Below, piece after piece: positions 25,703-34,970 of a stretch of 64,000 nucleotides of DNA. The notes below the pieces were generated by a model. The model did not search any database. It saw nothing but the letters and a program-made list of their open reading frames with translations, and had not been told where the DNA came from. The position numbers and the translations under genes were made by a program. The DNA is from Anabaena cylindrica PCC 7122 (GTDB lineage: Bacteria > Cyanobacteriota > Cyanobacteriia > Cyanobacteriales > Nostocaceae): NCBI RefSeq assembly GCF_000317695.1, contig NC_019771.1:3786001-3850000 (forward strand), written 5' to 3'. Numbering within the stretch: position 1 is the stretch's first letter; every line of letters starts with the position of its first letter.

Positions 25703-27520
25703 TTATGAAATATCCAGGTTATTTTTTTTAATTTTCTGCAAGGGAATACGAATGAGATTATAAGCACCTTTAGTGGCTATATTCTTGTAATCGTCTGGTT
25801 GAAAGTTCATTTCAACCAACTTTTTATGTTCAGTCAGAAGTAGTAGTGATGGTGGTTTGACTTTTGCGGAGGCTTGATTTTGAATATAGTCTAGAGCCTC
25901 TTTGGAAAACTTCAAGTAATTAACAGTAGTTTGAGAGTAGAAAGTCACTGTAGGCTTTTTGAACCCGACCATGACTAATTCTTCATTGGGTTGTTTTTCT
26001 TGGACAGCGATCGCAGATAATTCTCTTAAAGGTAACTGACGCTGTTGATCCATTATAAACAAAGTGGGCATTAACACCACTGATAAAAATGCCACAAACC
26101 CTATGAAATTAATTGCAATGATGGGACGTGGATGATAACTCAATATCAAAGCAGCAATAACAATCGCACCAACAAGCCAAATTATCCCTCCCAAATTTGT
26201 TAACCCCAAATTTTCAATCTTTTGGTATAAATTGGGTGCAGCAGGATCAGTACCTACTAACTTAGATAGGTTAAATAGTCCTATTGATAATGTTGATAAA
26301 AAGGCCACATTTACCCAGCTACTAATATTGAAAGATTTCAGAGGTTTGGGAATTTGGGGATTTGGAAAAAGGTCACTCCAAAACAATGCTACCAGAATCG
26401 CTGCTGCTGGCATTAGAGGTAATAGATAGCTGGGGAGTTTAGTGACAGCGATGCTGAAAAAGCCGAATATACCCAGAAACCAGAAACCAGCAAATAAACC
26501 CAATTGTTGAGAACGTTCTTGATCTAGCCAGTGCCTTCTCTGCAAAAATTTTAACCTGGTTAGGGATGCAGGTATAAAAACTGAGTATGGTGCAAAGCCT
26601 AATAACACCACTAAAAAGTAAAAATACCAAGGGGCTGAGTGACCGTTAACGACTTCTGTAAAGCGTTCTATATTGTGATAACCAAAAAAGGCATTAATAA
26701 AATTCCAGCCATTGCGCCAAGTCACCAAGACATACCAGGGAGCAGATAAAGCAAAGACTATGCCCATGCCCAAAATCGGCCGCATTTCTCGCCACAGTTC
26801 CCAGAATTTACCCAAATATAGGGCAAAGGCAATCATGATTAGTCCAGGTAAAACAATTCCCACTGGCCCCTTAGTCAAAATTGCTCCAGCAATTAGTACA
26901 TAACAAGCTAGATACCATTTATTGGGGAAGGGGGAAGGGGAAGAGTTTTGAGCGTATCCCAGAAAAAAGCATAACAGCGCTGAGGCTATACAACCGGTGA
27001 GTAACATATCAGAAACACCGACTCTAGCCCAAACAATCATTTCGGGATTAAATGCCATTAAAGCCGATGCCACAGCGGCTGTTAAATAACGACGAGTAGG
27101 ATTTGCAACTTGCTCTAATTGATCTTTTTGAGCAAAATGCCATTGGACAACGTAAAATGCCAAAGCAGTTACAGCCGTTGCAGCTAGTGCAGAAGGGATA
27201 CGGGCGGCCCATTCATTCACCCCCATCATAGAATATGCGATCGCTTGACACCAATAAATTAACGCCGGTTTGTCAAAACGAGTTTCACCATTGAAAAATG
27301 GGGTAATCCAATCACCTGTAACTAGCATTTGTCGGGAAGCTTCCGCAAAAAGTGGCTCAGTTTCATCAATCAAGCCAATATTGCCCAAATTCCAACCAAA
27401 AGCTATCCAGTTAATCAACAGCAACCATACAATCGAAATAGTCACAGCAAGGGCTGGACGCTGTTCTATCTTATTAAACCATTGGTCAACAGGGCTGGTA
27501 ACGCTCAATTTTAGCCTCAT
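25703..27520 (-). CDS. Glycosyltransferase family 39 (ArnT/PMT-like) membrane protein
   Basis: A ~605-aa integral membrane glycosyltransferase using a polyprenyl-phosphate sugar donor. The first periplasmic loop carries the acidic motif GLIDETEPLFAEASRQM (D/E catalytic pair), followed by FDKPALIYWCQAIAYSM. About 11-12 hydrophobic helices fill residues 20-500. The C-terminal ~110 residues are soluble (VMVGFKKPTVTFYSQTTVNY). I prefer ATG 27520 (MRLKLSVTS) to GTG 27565. The acceptor is unknown: lipid A-like, protein or envelope polysaccharide. Single gene; both flanks carry heptamer repeats. Confidence 0.88.
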   Translation of the reverse strand: MRLKLSVTSPVDQWFNKIEQRPALAVTISIVWLLLINWIAFGWNLGNIGLIDETEPLFAEASRQMLVTGDWITPFFNGETRFDKPALIYWCQAIAYSMMGVNEWAARIPSALAATAVTALAFYVVQWHFAQKDQLEQVANPTRRYLTAAVASALMAFNPEMIVWARVGVSDMLLTGCIASALLCFFLGYAQNSSPSPFPNKWYLACYVLIAGAILTKGPVGIVLPGLIMIAFALYLGKFWELWREMRPILGMGIVFALSAPWYVLVTWRNGWNFINAFFGYHNIERFTEVVNGHSAPWYFYFLVVLLGFAPYSVFIPASLTRLKFLQRRHWLDQERSQQLGLFAGFWFLGIFGFFSIAVTKLPSYLLPLMPAAAILVALFWSDLFPNPQIPKPLKSFNISSWVNVAFLSTLSIGLFNLSKLVGTDPAAPNLYQKIENLGLTNLGGIIWLVGAIVIAALILSYHPRPIIAINFIGFVAFLSVVLMPTLFIMDQQRQLPLRELSAIAVQEKQPNEELVMVGFKKPTVTFYSQTTVNYLKFSKEALDYIQNQASAKVKPPSLLLLTEHKKLVEMNFQPDDYKNIATKGAYNLIRIPLQKIKKNNLDIS

Positions 27521-27625
27521 AAATCCATACTTATAGACACGGTGAGTCGCATCTTTCTCATCCACAATAATTCAAAAGTCGTTCTTCCGTTCAATTTTGT
27601 TCTCTGAGGTGGCATTTTATCGAAC

Positions 27626-27650
27626 AGGAGTCAGGAGTCAGGAGTCAGAA
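27626..27650. repeat. Heptamer array (aggagtc x3)
   Basis: aggagtc repeated about three times in the intergenic region upstream of the glycosyltransferase; it is the reverse complement of the gactcct unit seen at 25614 and 39721. Confidence 0.8.
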
Positions 27651-27735
27651 TGAATCTTGTCCGACTGGCGAATAAATAAATGGGTTTAAGAACCCCAAAT
27701 TGAAAATTTTGTGGTCTACCCATATTCAGATTTAA

Positions 27736-27816
27736 CTACTCCTCTGTAACGAATTCATAAGCATGAGCTTTTGCTAGTCTAAGTAAATGTTCAAGCACCA
27801 TATATTGATTCCCCAT
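27736..27816 (-). CDS. Possible 26-aa ORF coupled to the lipoprotein gene
   Basis: ATG 27816 overlaps the lipoprotein TAA as TAATG, a coupling arrangement, and reads MGNQYMVLEHLLRLAKAHAY... to TAG 27738-27736. The peptide is amphipathic-helix-like with natural codon use. It may be a real small protein, or the 5' stub of a gene whose remainder was lost. No family recognised. Confidence 0.35.
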   Translation of the reverse strand: MGNQYMVLEHLLRLAKAHAYEFVTEE

Positions 27817-28439
27817 TATGGAGTTAGTTCCAATTGCCATTCTTTGGCTTGGGAATTCCATTGTGGTGAGGGAGTTTCGCCAACAACATAAGGCCCCCAA
27901 TAGCTGCGGGAACCATCTTGAGCAAAAGCTACTAAAATATCTCCTGTTTCTAGTTTTAAATTACCTTCTGGGAGAGATAAAATTAAACCCTTTTGACTAC
28001 CTTCTTGGGGAGCAAAATCCCAATGAGCCGGAACATTATATTGAGTTTTGTTGTTGGAGGATTTTTTGTCTGTTGACTTGTGCGCTAATAGGGCTAGACG
28101 TACAGGTTGATTTGTTTGATTGCTCATTCGCAAACTACCTGAGACTTTGCTTTTATTAGCGGAGCTTATCTGATACGCTAATACATCAGGTGAATTTTCT
28201 GCACTGGGTTTTTCTTGCTGGCTGGGAGTGGTTTTGATATTGTCTGCACCAGCAGATATAACTTTTTCAGAACCTAGAGGTGCGGGTATTGTTCGCTGTA
28301 ATGTAGATGTTTCTTCTGGGGATAGATTTGGGTTAGTAGGCTCAAAGGATACACTCATTCCCAAGCATCCAGCTAGGATTCCTAGTAGCCCAAATGCACA
28401 AGATATAACAGCAAAGTTACGATACATGGAAGTTTTCAT
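27816..28439 (-). CDS. Putative lipoprotein, unknown function
   Basis: A 207-aa protein with a type II signal peptide: basic start, hydrophobic stretch (~9-24) and lipobox LAGC with acylated C25. A low-complexity Ser/Pro/Glu linker (30-90) leads to a beta-rich domain (~95-205: VSGSLRMSNQTNQPVRLALL, then HWDFAPQEGSQKGLILSLPE and SYWGPYVVG) that could be an immunoglobulin-like fold. Probably anchored in the periplasm or outer membrane. The possible 26-aa ORF follows with TAATG overlap. No partner suggests a role. Confidence 0.75.
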   Translation of the reverse strand: MKTSMYRNFAVISCAFGLLGILAGCLGMSVSFEPTNPNLSPEETSTLQRTIPAPLGSEKVISAGADNIKTTPSQQEKPSAENSPDVLAYQISSANKSKVSGSLRMSNQTNQPVRLALLAHKSTDKKSSNNKTQYNVPAHWDFAPQEGSQKGLILSLPEGNLKLETGDILVAFAQDGSRSYWGPYVVGETPSPQWNSQAKEWQLELTP

Positions 28440-28669
28440 AATGATACTTTTTAGAGATAATATTTTTTAGGCTTGATCCTTCTCAGTTCCCAGTTGAGAG
28501 TTTTATCATTTGGTTTTAAGTTAATGTTGCTTGAATAGATAAATTTTCTGAATGTAACTGTATTGATTTATAATGCTGTTAAATCAGTTTAATTAAACCT
28601 AATCTGGAATTTATACCTTCAGTATGGGAATATTTAAACATTTTTTGATTTTTTCCCACAGTCCTATCA

Positions 28670-29002
28670 ATGCAAAATACTCGTCTTAACAACCTGTTAG
28701 ATACTATTGCTAGACTCTTGGGGCAATGGTTTGTTAATCCTTGGCGGCGATTATCGCTTCTGGTAATTAATTTTTTATTTGGGTTCTTTTTGGGATCGGC
28801 AGTGTCTACTACCACTGGACAAAAAGCGGAATTAGATATTGTGGTAGCTGCTGTTTTAGTTCTATTGACGGAGATTACTAGTAGAATATTTTACAGTCGC
28901 ACTTTTTTTGCTAAACAGGCACTTTGGGTAGAAGCACTGAATTTTTTAAAGGTTGGTTTCATCTATAGTCTATTTTTGGAAGCCTTTAAGCTAGGTTCTT
29001 GA
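28670..29002 (+). CDS. ycf20: DUF565 / Ycf20 family protein
   Basis: A 110-aa protein of the DUF565 family, the cyanobacterial counterpart of plastid Ycf20. Motifs WRRLSLLVINFLFGFFLG, then TTGQKAELDIVVAAVLVLLT and a C-terminal ALNFLKVGFIYSLFLEAFKL place two to three hydrophobic helices in the membrane. In algae and plants Ycf20-like proteins affect energy-dependent quenching, but the molecular role is unknown. It precedes the glycerate kinase by 21 bp, so the two likely share a transcript. Confidence 0.88.
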   Translation: MQNTRLNNLLDTIARLLGQWFVNPWRRLSLLVINFLFGFFLGSAVSTTTGQKAELDIVVAAVLVLLTEITSRIFYSRTFFAKQALWVEALNFLKVGFIYSLFLEAFKLGS

Positions 29003-29023
29003 TTTTTTAGAGGGGTGCTAGTT

Positions 29024-30067
29024 ATGCTCAGTGAGTGGCTGAATGAAATTTTGATCACAGGTGCTACAAATGCGTCTTGGCAAGTTTTAGCACAAAGGGA
29101 AGCACTGGCAAATACTGAGAGGACAAAGGTTTTTGATATCACTCAGGCGAATGTATCTCAAGTCATCCAAGAGCGATCGCACCTACTATCCTTAGTGTTA
29201 CCTTCTTTTAGGCAATTTTGCCAAAACACCCTGCAAATGCCGCCGCAGAGAATGTTACAAGTATTGTGGGATTTGTGGCTACCTTTGGGGATCAAAATAG
29301 CATCAAGTCGTCAAGAGTTGGGTAGACCCTTCGTTCAGGGGATTTTAGGTGGACAAGGAACTGGTAAAACCACCATGTCGCAGATTCTCAGCTTGATTCT
29401 CCAGCAGTTGGGATATCGTACTTTGAGCTTATCTTTGGATGACTTGTACAAAACTTATAGCGATCGCCTGGCTTTAACGCAGCAATACCCCCGTCTGATT
29501 TGGCGTGGTCCACCAGGAACTCACGATATCGACTTAGGTTTAAGTTTACTCGATCAGATTCGTCAAGGCAAGAATCCTGTGAGCGTTCCCCGCTTTGATA
29601 AATCAGCTTACTCTGGTTCAGGCGATCGCACAACCCCAGAAATTGTTTCCAATGTAGATATTGTCTTATTTGAAGGTTGGTTTGTCGGTGTAACACCAAT
29701 TGATCCAGCAGCTTTTACCAATCCACCACCACCCATCATTACAGATGATGACCGGGCTTTTGCTGCTGATATGAACCATCAACTCAGTAATTATCTCCCA
29801 CTTTGGCAGCATTTAGATAGTTTAATACTTCTATATCCCACTGATTATCGCTATTCTTTAGAATGGCGTAAACAAGCAGAAAAACAAATGATTACTGCTG
29901 GCAAATCTGGTATGACTAATGCACAAATAGAAGAATTTGTTAATTATTTTTGGCTCTCATTACACCCAGAATTATTCATCGAACCATTGCTTAAATCTCA
30001 TCTTATCGATTTAGTTATCGAACTCCTTTCTGATCATTCTTTTGGAAATATATATAATTTAAAGTAA
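29024..30067 (+). CDS. glyK: D-glycerate 3-kinase (plant/cyanobacterial GLYK type)
   Basis: Phosphorylates D-glycerate to 3-phosphoglycerate, the last step of the photorespiratory C2 cycle, returning carbon to the Calvin cycle. The P-loop is ILGGQGTGKTTMSQIL (near residues 106-121). LSLSLDDLYKTY, WRGPPGTHDIDLGL and IVLFEGWFVGV match the GLYK/PRK-like (class III) family. About 347 aa. I choose ATG 29024, since AGAGGGG at 29009-29015 lies 8 nt upstream; the GTG at 29015 would overlap the SD itself. Operonic with the Ycf20-like gene. Confidence 0.9.
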   Translation: MLSEWLNEILITGATNASWQVLAQREALANTERTKVFDITQANVSQVIQERSHLLSLVLPSFRQFCQNTLQMPPQRMLQVLWDLWLPLGIKIASSRQELGRPFVQGILGGQGTGKTTMSQILSLILQQLGYRTLSLSLDDLYKTYSDRLALTQQYPRLIWRGPPGTHDIDLGLSLLDQIRQGKNPVSVPRFDKSAYSGSGDRTTPEIVSNVDIVLFEGWFVGVTPIDPAAFTNPPPPIITDDDRAFAADMNHQLSNYLPLWQHLDSLILLYPTDYRYSLEWRKQAEKQMITAGKSGMTNAQIEEFVNYFWLSLHPELFIEPLLKSHLIDLVIELLSDHSFGNIYNLK

Positions 30068-30243
30068 AAATGTAGGAATCAAAATGCTTATAAAATCAAG
30101 AATACAAAAAAGTGATATTTTCTCAAAATTGTCAAATTTTATTCAAAACAATCGATTCTCATAATTTATGTATTCTCTATTCTGAATAATTACATTTTAA
30201 ATTAATCGAATCGAACAATAATTCACACACTTAAAAAATAAAT

Positions 30244-33234
30244 ATGAATCACACCTATTTTGAAATCCCGAAAACACTCGACTTGAGTAATTATGAAAAA
30301 GAGCCAATTCATAATTCTGGATACATTCAACCCCATGGTGTAATCTTTGCTTTACAAGAACCAAATTTTAAAATTGTACAAGTTAGTGAAAACACCATTG
30401 ATTTTTTTGGTATTCCCGCAGCATCTTTACTTAATACATATTTAAACAGTCTATTATCTCCAGAACAAATACAATTAATTACTAATGTTTTACAAAAAGA
30501 TCAACTACCCTGCATACAATTATTAAAAATAACAACTCAACCCCAAGCAACTTCCGCAGTCTATTTAGGCATACTTCATCGCTATGCTGATGGCTTAATT
30601 CTGGAAATAGAACCTCATTCATTTCCTCAATTTCATCCCTTATTAGAATATACCCACGGTTTAGAAAAAGCCATATTTAACATTTGTCAAGCCCCCCATT
30701 TATCTGCTCTATCTCAAATTATTGCTCAAGAAGTTAGAAAGATAACTCAGTTTGACCGAGTGATGATATATAAATTTGAAGCAGACTATAGTGGAGTCGT
30801 TATTGCCGAAGATAAGCAAAGTCATTTAGAAAGTTATTTAGGATTACATTATCCAGCTTTTGACATTCCTCTATCAGCCAGAATACTTTATTATAAAAAT
30901 TGGCTGCGATTAATACCAGATGTCAATTATCAACCAGTAAAAATTATTTCCAGCACTCATGAATCCCTTGATTTAAGTAATTCAATTTTAAGAAGTATGT
31001 CATCATGCCATATAGAGTACTTGCAGAACATGGGCATTACTGCTTCTATGTCAATTTCAATAATTAACGAAAATAGGCTTTGGGGTTTAATTTCTTGTCA
31101 TCATTATTCCCCCAAATATATTAATTATGAAATTCGCAAAAATTGTGAGATTATTGGACAATTTGCCTCTATTGAATTAATTAATCAACGGGAACGTTCA
31201 TTAAATTTCTACCGTCAACAAGTCAAATTAATTCAGGAACAGCTAAATCATAATTTAACCAATGAATTAAATTACATTACCAACATTTTTAAGCGTAATG
31301 AATCAAATTTATTAAGTTTACTTAGAGCTACTGGTGCTGCGGTTTTATTACAAGGAAAATTAATCTTCATCGGTAATACTCCCTCCGCACAAGATACTCA
31401 AAAGCTAGTAGACTGGATACTAAATCAAAACAATCAACAAGAGATTTTTTACACAGATTCTCTGTCACAACTATATCCAGATGCTACTAATTTTCAAGAT
31501 ACAGCTAGTGGTATTTTAGCGGTTTCAATAGTTCTCCATCACAGGTCTTATCACATCCTTTGGTTCAGACCAGAGCAAGTGCAAATCGTAAATTGGGCAG
31601 GTAATCCTAACCAGGCAATATCTGTTAACTCAGATAATAAAAAGTACCTCACACCACGCAAATCCTTTGAACTATGGAAACAAACAGTTAAAGACAAATC
31701 ACTTCCTTGGGAAGCATTTGAAATTGAAGTAGCACAAGAAATGAGAAATAGTCTCATGCTTGCCGCACTAGAGTTTTCCCAACTAGCATTACAACAAGCC
31801 GCTGAACAGGCAGAAATTGCTAACCGCGCTAAAAGTCAATTCCTGGCCAAAATGAGCCATGAATTACGAACTCCTCTCAATGCTATCTTGGGTTTTACTC
31901 AAATATTAACCCGCAATAGCTCATTATCTGAAGAAGACAGAGAAAATTTAGAAATTATTAGTCGAAGTGGAGAACATTTACTAGCTTTAATTAATGATGT
32001 TTTGGAAATGTCTAAAATTGAAGCTGGTCAACTTACCCTCAACGAAAGCTATTTTGACTTACATCGTCTAATTTACTCCATTCAAGAAATGTTTGCCCTC
32101 AAAGCTGCGGATAAGGGATTGAATTTAATTACTGAATTTAGTACAGAAGTGAGCCAATATGTTTTTGGTGATGAGGGTAAGCTCAGACAAATACTCATTA
32201 ATCTCATGGCTAATGCTATCAAATTTACCATTTCTGGCTATGTTGCCATCAGGGTATCCTATCCTCAAGATTTTGTATCTTTAGCAGTAGAAATAGGGAA
32301 AGTAACTGTTGAATTTAAAGTTGAAGATACAGGAGGAGGTATTGCTGTTGAAGACCAGGAATTAATTTTTGAAGCTTTTTTACAGGCTAAAGATGGAAGA
32401 CAGTTTATGCAGGGTACTGGACTAGGACTAGCAATTAGCCGTCAATTTGCTAGACATATGAAAGGTGATGTAAGAGTTGAGAGTATCTTAGGACAAGGTA
32501 CAAATTTTATTTGTCGCGTTCAACTTAGTCTAACTGATAACATTGATGTTGTTCCTCCCATCCAAAATATCAAGCGAGTAATCGCTCTAGAACCAGGACA
32601 GCCTCAATATAAAATCTTAATTGTTGAGGATATTCTAGAAAATCGACAGCTAATTGTCAAACTACTCAAATATGTCGGCTTTGATGTCTGTGCAGTAGAA
32701 AATGGCTTAGAAGCAATTGAAATTTACAAAGAATGGGAACCAGATCTGATCTGGATGGATATCCAAATGCCTGTGATGAATGGATATGAAGCAACTAAGA
32801 AAATTCGTGCTATGGCTCAGGGCAAAAAATTGATGATTATTGCTCTGACTGCTAGTGCATTTGAAGAAGACAAAAAAGCTATTTTACAAGTAGGTTGTGA
32901 TGATATTGTTGCCAAACCTTTTGAAGAAAATATTCTTTTTGAAAAAATGGCACAATATTTAAATTTACGCTACATTTATGCGGATAGTAATCACCGAACA
33001 CCATCGCATATAGATAATCATAATTCTAAACAATTAACCGCAACAGATTTAAAATTTATGCCTCATGATTGGATTACACAAGTTCATGAAGCAGCCTTGG
33101 TAATTGACGATACTCAACTCCATGAATTGTTCAAACAAATTCCTGCTCAATATCAATTAATAAGTGATAAGTTAAAAAATTTAGTTGATAATTTCCACAT
33201 AGAAACAATTATTAATATCACTTCTTATAAGTAA
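30244..33234 (+). CDS. Cph1-type phytochrome hybrid histidine kinase
   Basis: A 996-aa red/far-red photoreceptor kinase. Order: PAS (~10-130, GYIQPHGVIFALQEP), GAF (~140-320), PHY (~330-510, PRKSFELWKQTV), HisKA with MSHELRTPLNAILGF (H539), HATPase (~640-760, GTGLGLAIS), receiver (~790-905, D839 in LIWMDIQMP), then a ~70-residue helical tail. The bilin Cys is in the GAF (C255, SSCHIEYLQNMG) as in Cph1; the N-terminal Cys used by bacteriophytochromes is Tyr here (LSNYEKEPIH). So phycocyanobilin is the expected chromophore. FDIPLSAR is a slightly altered DIP motif. Its stop is 9 bp before the REC-GGDEF gene. Confidence 0.93.
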   Translation: MNHTYFEIPKTLDLSNYEKEPIHNSGYIQPHGVIFALQEPNFKIVQVSENTIDFFGIPAASLLNTYLNSLLSPEQIQLITNVLQKDQLPCIQLLKITTQPQATSAVYLGILHRYADGLILEIEPHSFPQFHPLLEYTHGLEKAIFNICQAPHLSALSQIIAQEVRKITQFDRVMIYKFEADYSGVVIAEDKQSHLESYLGLHYPAFDIPLSARILYYKNWLRLIPDVNYQPVKIISSTHESLDLSNSILRSMSSCHIEYLQNMGITASMSISIINENRLWGLISCHHYSPKYINYEIRKNCEIIGQFASIELINQRERSLNFYRQQVKLIQEQLNHNLTNELNYITNIFKRNESNLLSLLRATGAAVLLQGKLIFIGNTPSAQDTQKLVDWILNQNNQQEIFYTDSLSQLYPDATNFQDTASGILAVSIVLHHRSYHILWFRPEQVQIVNWAGNPNQAISVNSDNKKYLTPRKSFELWKQTVKDKSLPWEAFEIEVAQEMRNSLMLAALEFSQLALQQAAEQAEIANRAKSQFLAKMSHELRTPLNAILGFTQILTRNSSLSEEDRENLEIISRSGEHLLALINDVLEMSKIEAGQLTLNESYFDLHRLIYSIQEMFALKAADKGLNLITEFSTEVSQYVFGDEGKLRQILINLMANAIKFTISGYVAIRVSYPQDFVSLAVEIGKVTVEFKVEDTGGGIAVEDQELIFEAFLQAKDGRQFMQGTGLGLAISRQFARHMKGDVRVESILGQGTNFICRVQLSLTDNIDVVPPIQNIKRVIALEPGQPQYKILIVEDILENRQLIVKLLKYVGFDVCAVENGLEAIEIYKEWEPDLIWMDIQMPVMNGYEATKKIRAMAQGKKLMIIALTASAFEEDKKAILQVGCDDIVAKPFEENILFEKMAQYLNLRYIYADSNHRTPSHIDNHNSKQLTATDLKFMPHDWITQVHEAALVIDDTQLHELFKQIPAQYQLISDKLKNLVDNFHIETIINITSYK

Positions 33235-33243
33235 AGTGTAATC

Positions 33244-34257
33244 ATGTATTTAAACAGATGCTATGACGCTTGTAGTCTAATTCTGATTGTTGATGATAAC
33301 CCAGACAATCTCCGCTTGCTATCTAAAATGTTAGAGTCAAAAGGATTTAAAGTAAAAAAAACAGTTAGTGGTCAAGTGGCAATTCAAGCAGCGAAAATAG
33401 AACCTCCTGATTTGATTTTGCTAGATATTAATATGCCTGATATCAATGGTTATGAAGTTTGTCGGCAATTAAAATCCCAACCAGAAACAGCAAATATTCC
33501 TATAATTTTCATTAGCGCTTTAGATCAAACTACAGATAAAATTATGGCTTTTGAAATTGGTGGAGTAGACTACATTACAAAACCTTTTCAAGAATTAGAA
33601 GTTTTAGCAAGGGTTAAAAATCAATTAATTATTTACCAACAACATCGGCAACTTATTGTTCAAAATCAACAATTACAGGCAGAAATCAAGGAACGTCAAC
33701 GAATTGAAGAAGCTTTATTAGCAGTTAATCACCAGTTACAACTTTTTGCTATTTTAGATGGATTAACAGGGGTTGCCAATCGCAGAAAATTTGATGAATA
33801 TTTAAATTTAGAATGGCAACGACTATCTCGTGAAAATTTGCCTCTATCTTTATTATTATGTGATGTAGATTTTTTTAAAAATTATAACGATACTTATGGT
33901 CATTTAAGCGGCGATTATTGTTTACAGCAAATAGCTAAAACATTGAAATCATCGGTTAAATATCCGACTGATTTACTAGCTCGTTATGGGGGAGAAGAAT
34001 TTGCAGTAATTCTCTCAAATACAAATTTTCAAGAGGCTGTAGGTGTAGCCGAAGAAATCCGACAAGAGGTATATAATCTCAAGATTCCCCATGCTCAATC
34101 TAGAGTTGATAAGTTTGTAACTGTCAGTATTGGAGTTACCACTATTTTTCCTAATATAGAAACTATACCAAATACTTTAATAGAGATTGTTGATCAAGCA
34201 CTCTACACTGCTAAAGCACAGGGAAGAAACAGAATTATAGCTAAAAGTGTCAGGTGA
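33244..34257 (+). CDS. Response regulator with GGDEF diguanylate cyclase domain
   Basis: A 337-aa protein: receiver (1-125; LILIVDDNPDN, phospho-Asp D61 in LILLDINMPDING, Lys in DYITKPFQ), coiled-coil linker (130-175, LQAEIKERQRIEEALLAV), GGDEF domain (~178-335) with GGEEF at 249-253, the metal Asp in LLCDVDFFKNYND and D in LTGVANRRKFDE. All catalytic positions are kept, so it should make c-di-GMP from two GTP when dimerised. An RxxD inhibitory site is not obvious (cannot be excluded). Nine bp downstream of the phytochrome kinase, the obvious phosphodonor. Confidence 0.93.
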   Translation: MYLNRCYDACSLILIVDDNPDNLRLLSKMLESKGFKVKKTVSGQVAIQAAKIEPPDLILLDINMPDINGYEVCRQLKSQPETANIPIIFISALDQTTDKIMAFEIGGVDYITKPFQELEVLARVKNQLIIYQQHRQLIVQNQQLQAEIKERQRIEEALLAVNHQLQLFAILDGLTGVANRRKFDEYLNLEWQRLSRENLPLSLLLCDVDFFKNYNDTYGHLSGDYCLQQIAKTLKSSVKYPTDLLARYGGEEFAVILSNTNFQEAVGVAEEIRQEVYNLKIPHAQSRVDKFVTVSIGVTTIFPNIETIPNTLIEIVDQALYTAKAQGRNRIIAKSVR

Positions 34258-34970
34258 GATCATGTTGATTATACTGTTCATATCCGTTAGATTCAGTAAT
34301 TGGTAATCATTCTAAATTTTGATATGATATCTTATATAAATTCATGAAATCGCGCTTAATTACGTTACACAAAGCATATATTGATTAGTAACTTAATAAT
34401 TGTACAAATTTAATCAGTAAAAGTATTCATTCCGCAGCTCATACCATAAAACTATCTCAGACTCTTGCTATATCGAGTTTTTTCACTTACCTAAAAAAAA
34501 TGCAACACTAACTTGCTGAATGTAAAAATAGAGTCTATACTAAACATAGTAAATAAACTTGTAAAGCTTATTAAGCACAGATCAGTAACCCTGGTCTAAA
34601 GACACTGAGTATCTCTATGAAGATGTACGGTTTTTCTGGTTATAGTCCCAATTTTCACCTGTGAATGAGATATTTTCAATATTCAGGGCTAGATAACAAA
34701 AACCAGATGCTTTCTACTCCGCTATTCATTCTTTGACTCTTTTGACTGATTGTTAAAACAGGGCTATCTATCGTTGTCAGCAATTTAGTGTTGGTAATAC
34801 TGCTGAATCAGAAGGAGGTCTTTGCACTGAAATGGTGCAACATCTCGCCGTAATTATCGGCTGTATCTCATCTGTGCCAGTGAGCATACCTTCATAAAAT
34901 GAGAGTGTTGACACATTTCATGTAGAGAAAATTGTTGCTTTACTTCTCCTTGATAAAAGTAGGTATGTCT
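34258..34970. other. Long intergenic region with a possible gene fragment
   Basis: About 710 bp. Most is AT-rich and shows stop codons in every frame. A coding-looking stretch at 34763-34897 (+; ends TAA 34895-34897) reads ...GNTAESEGGLCTEMVQHLA... with no start codon before the previous stop, so it may be the 3' piece of a lost gene. No tRNA, hairpin terminator or IS end seen. Confidence 0.4.
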
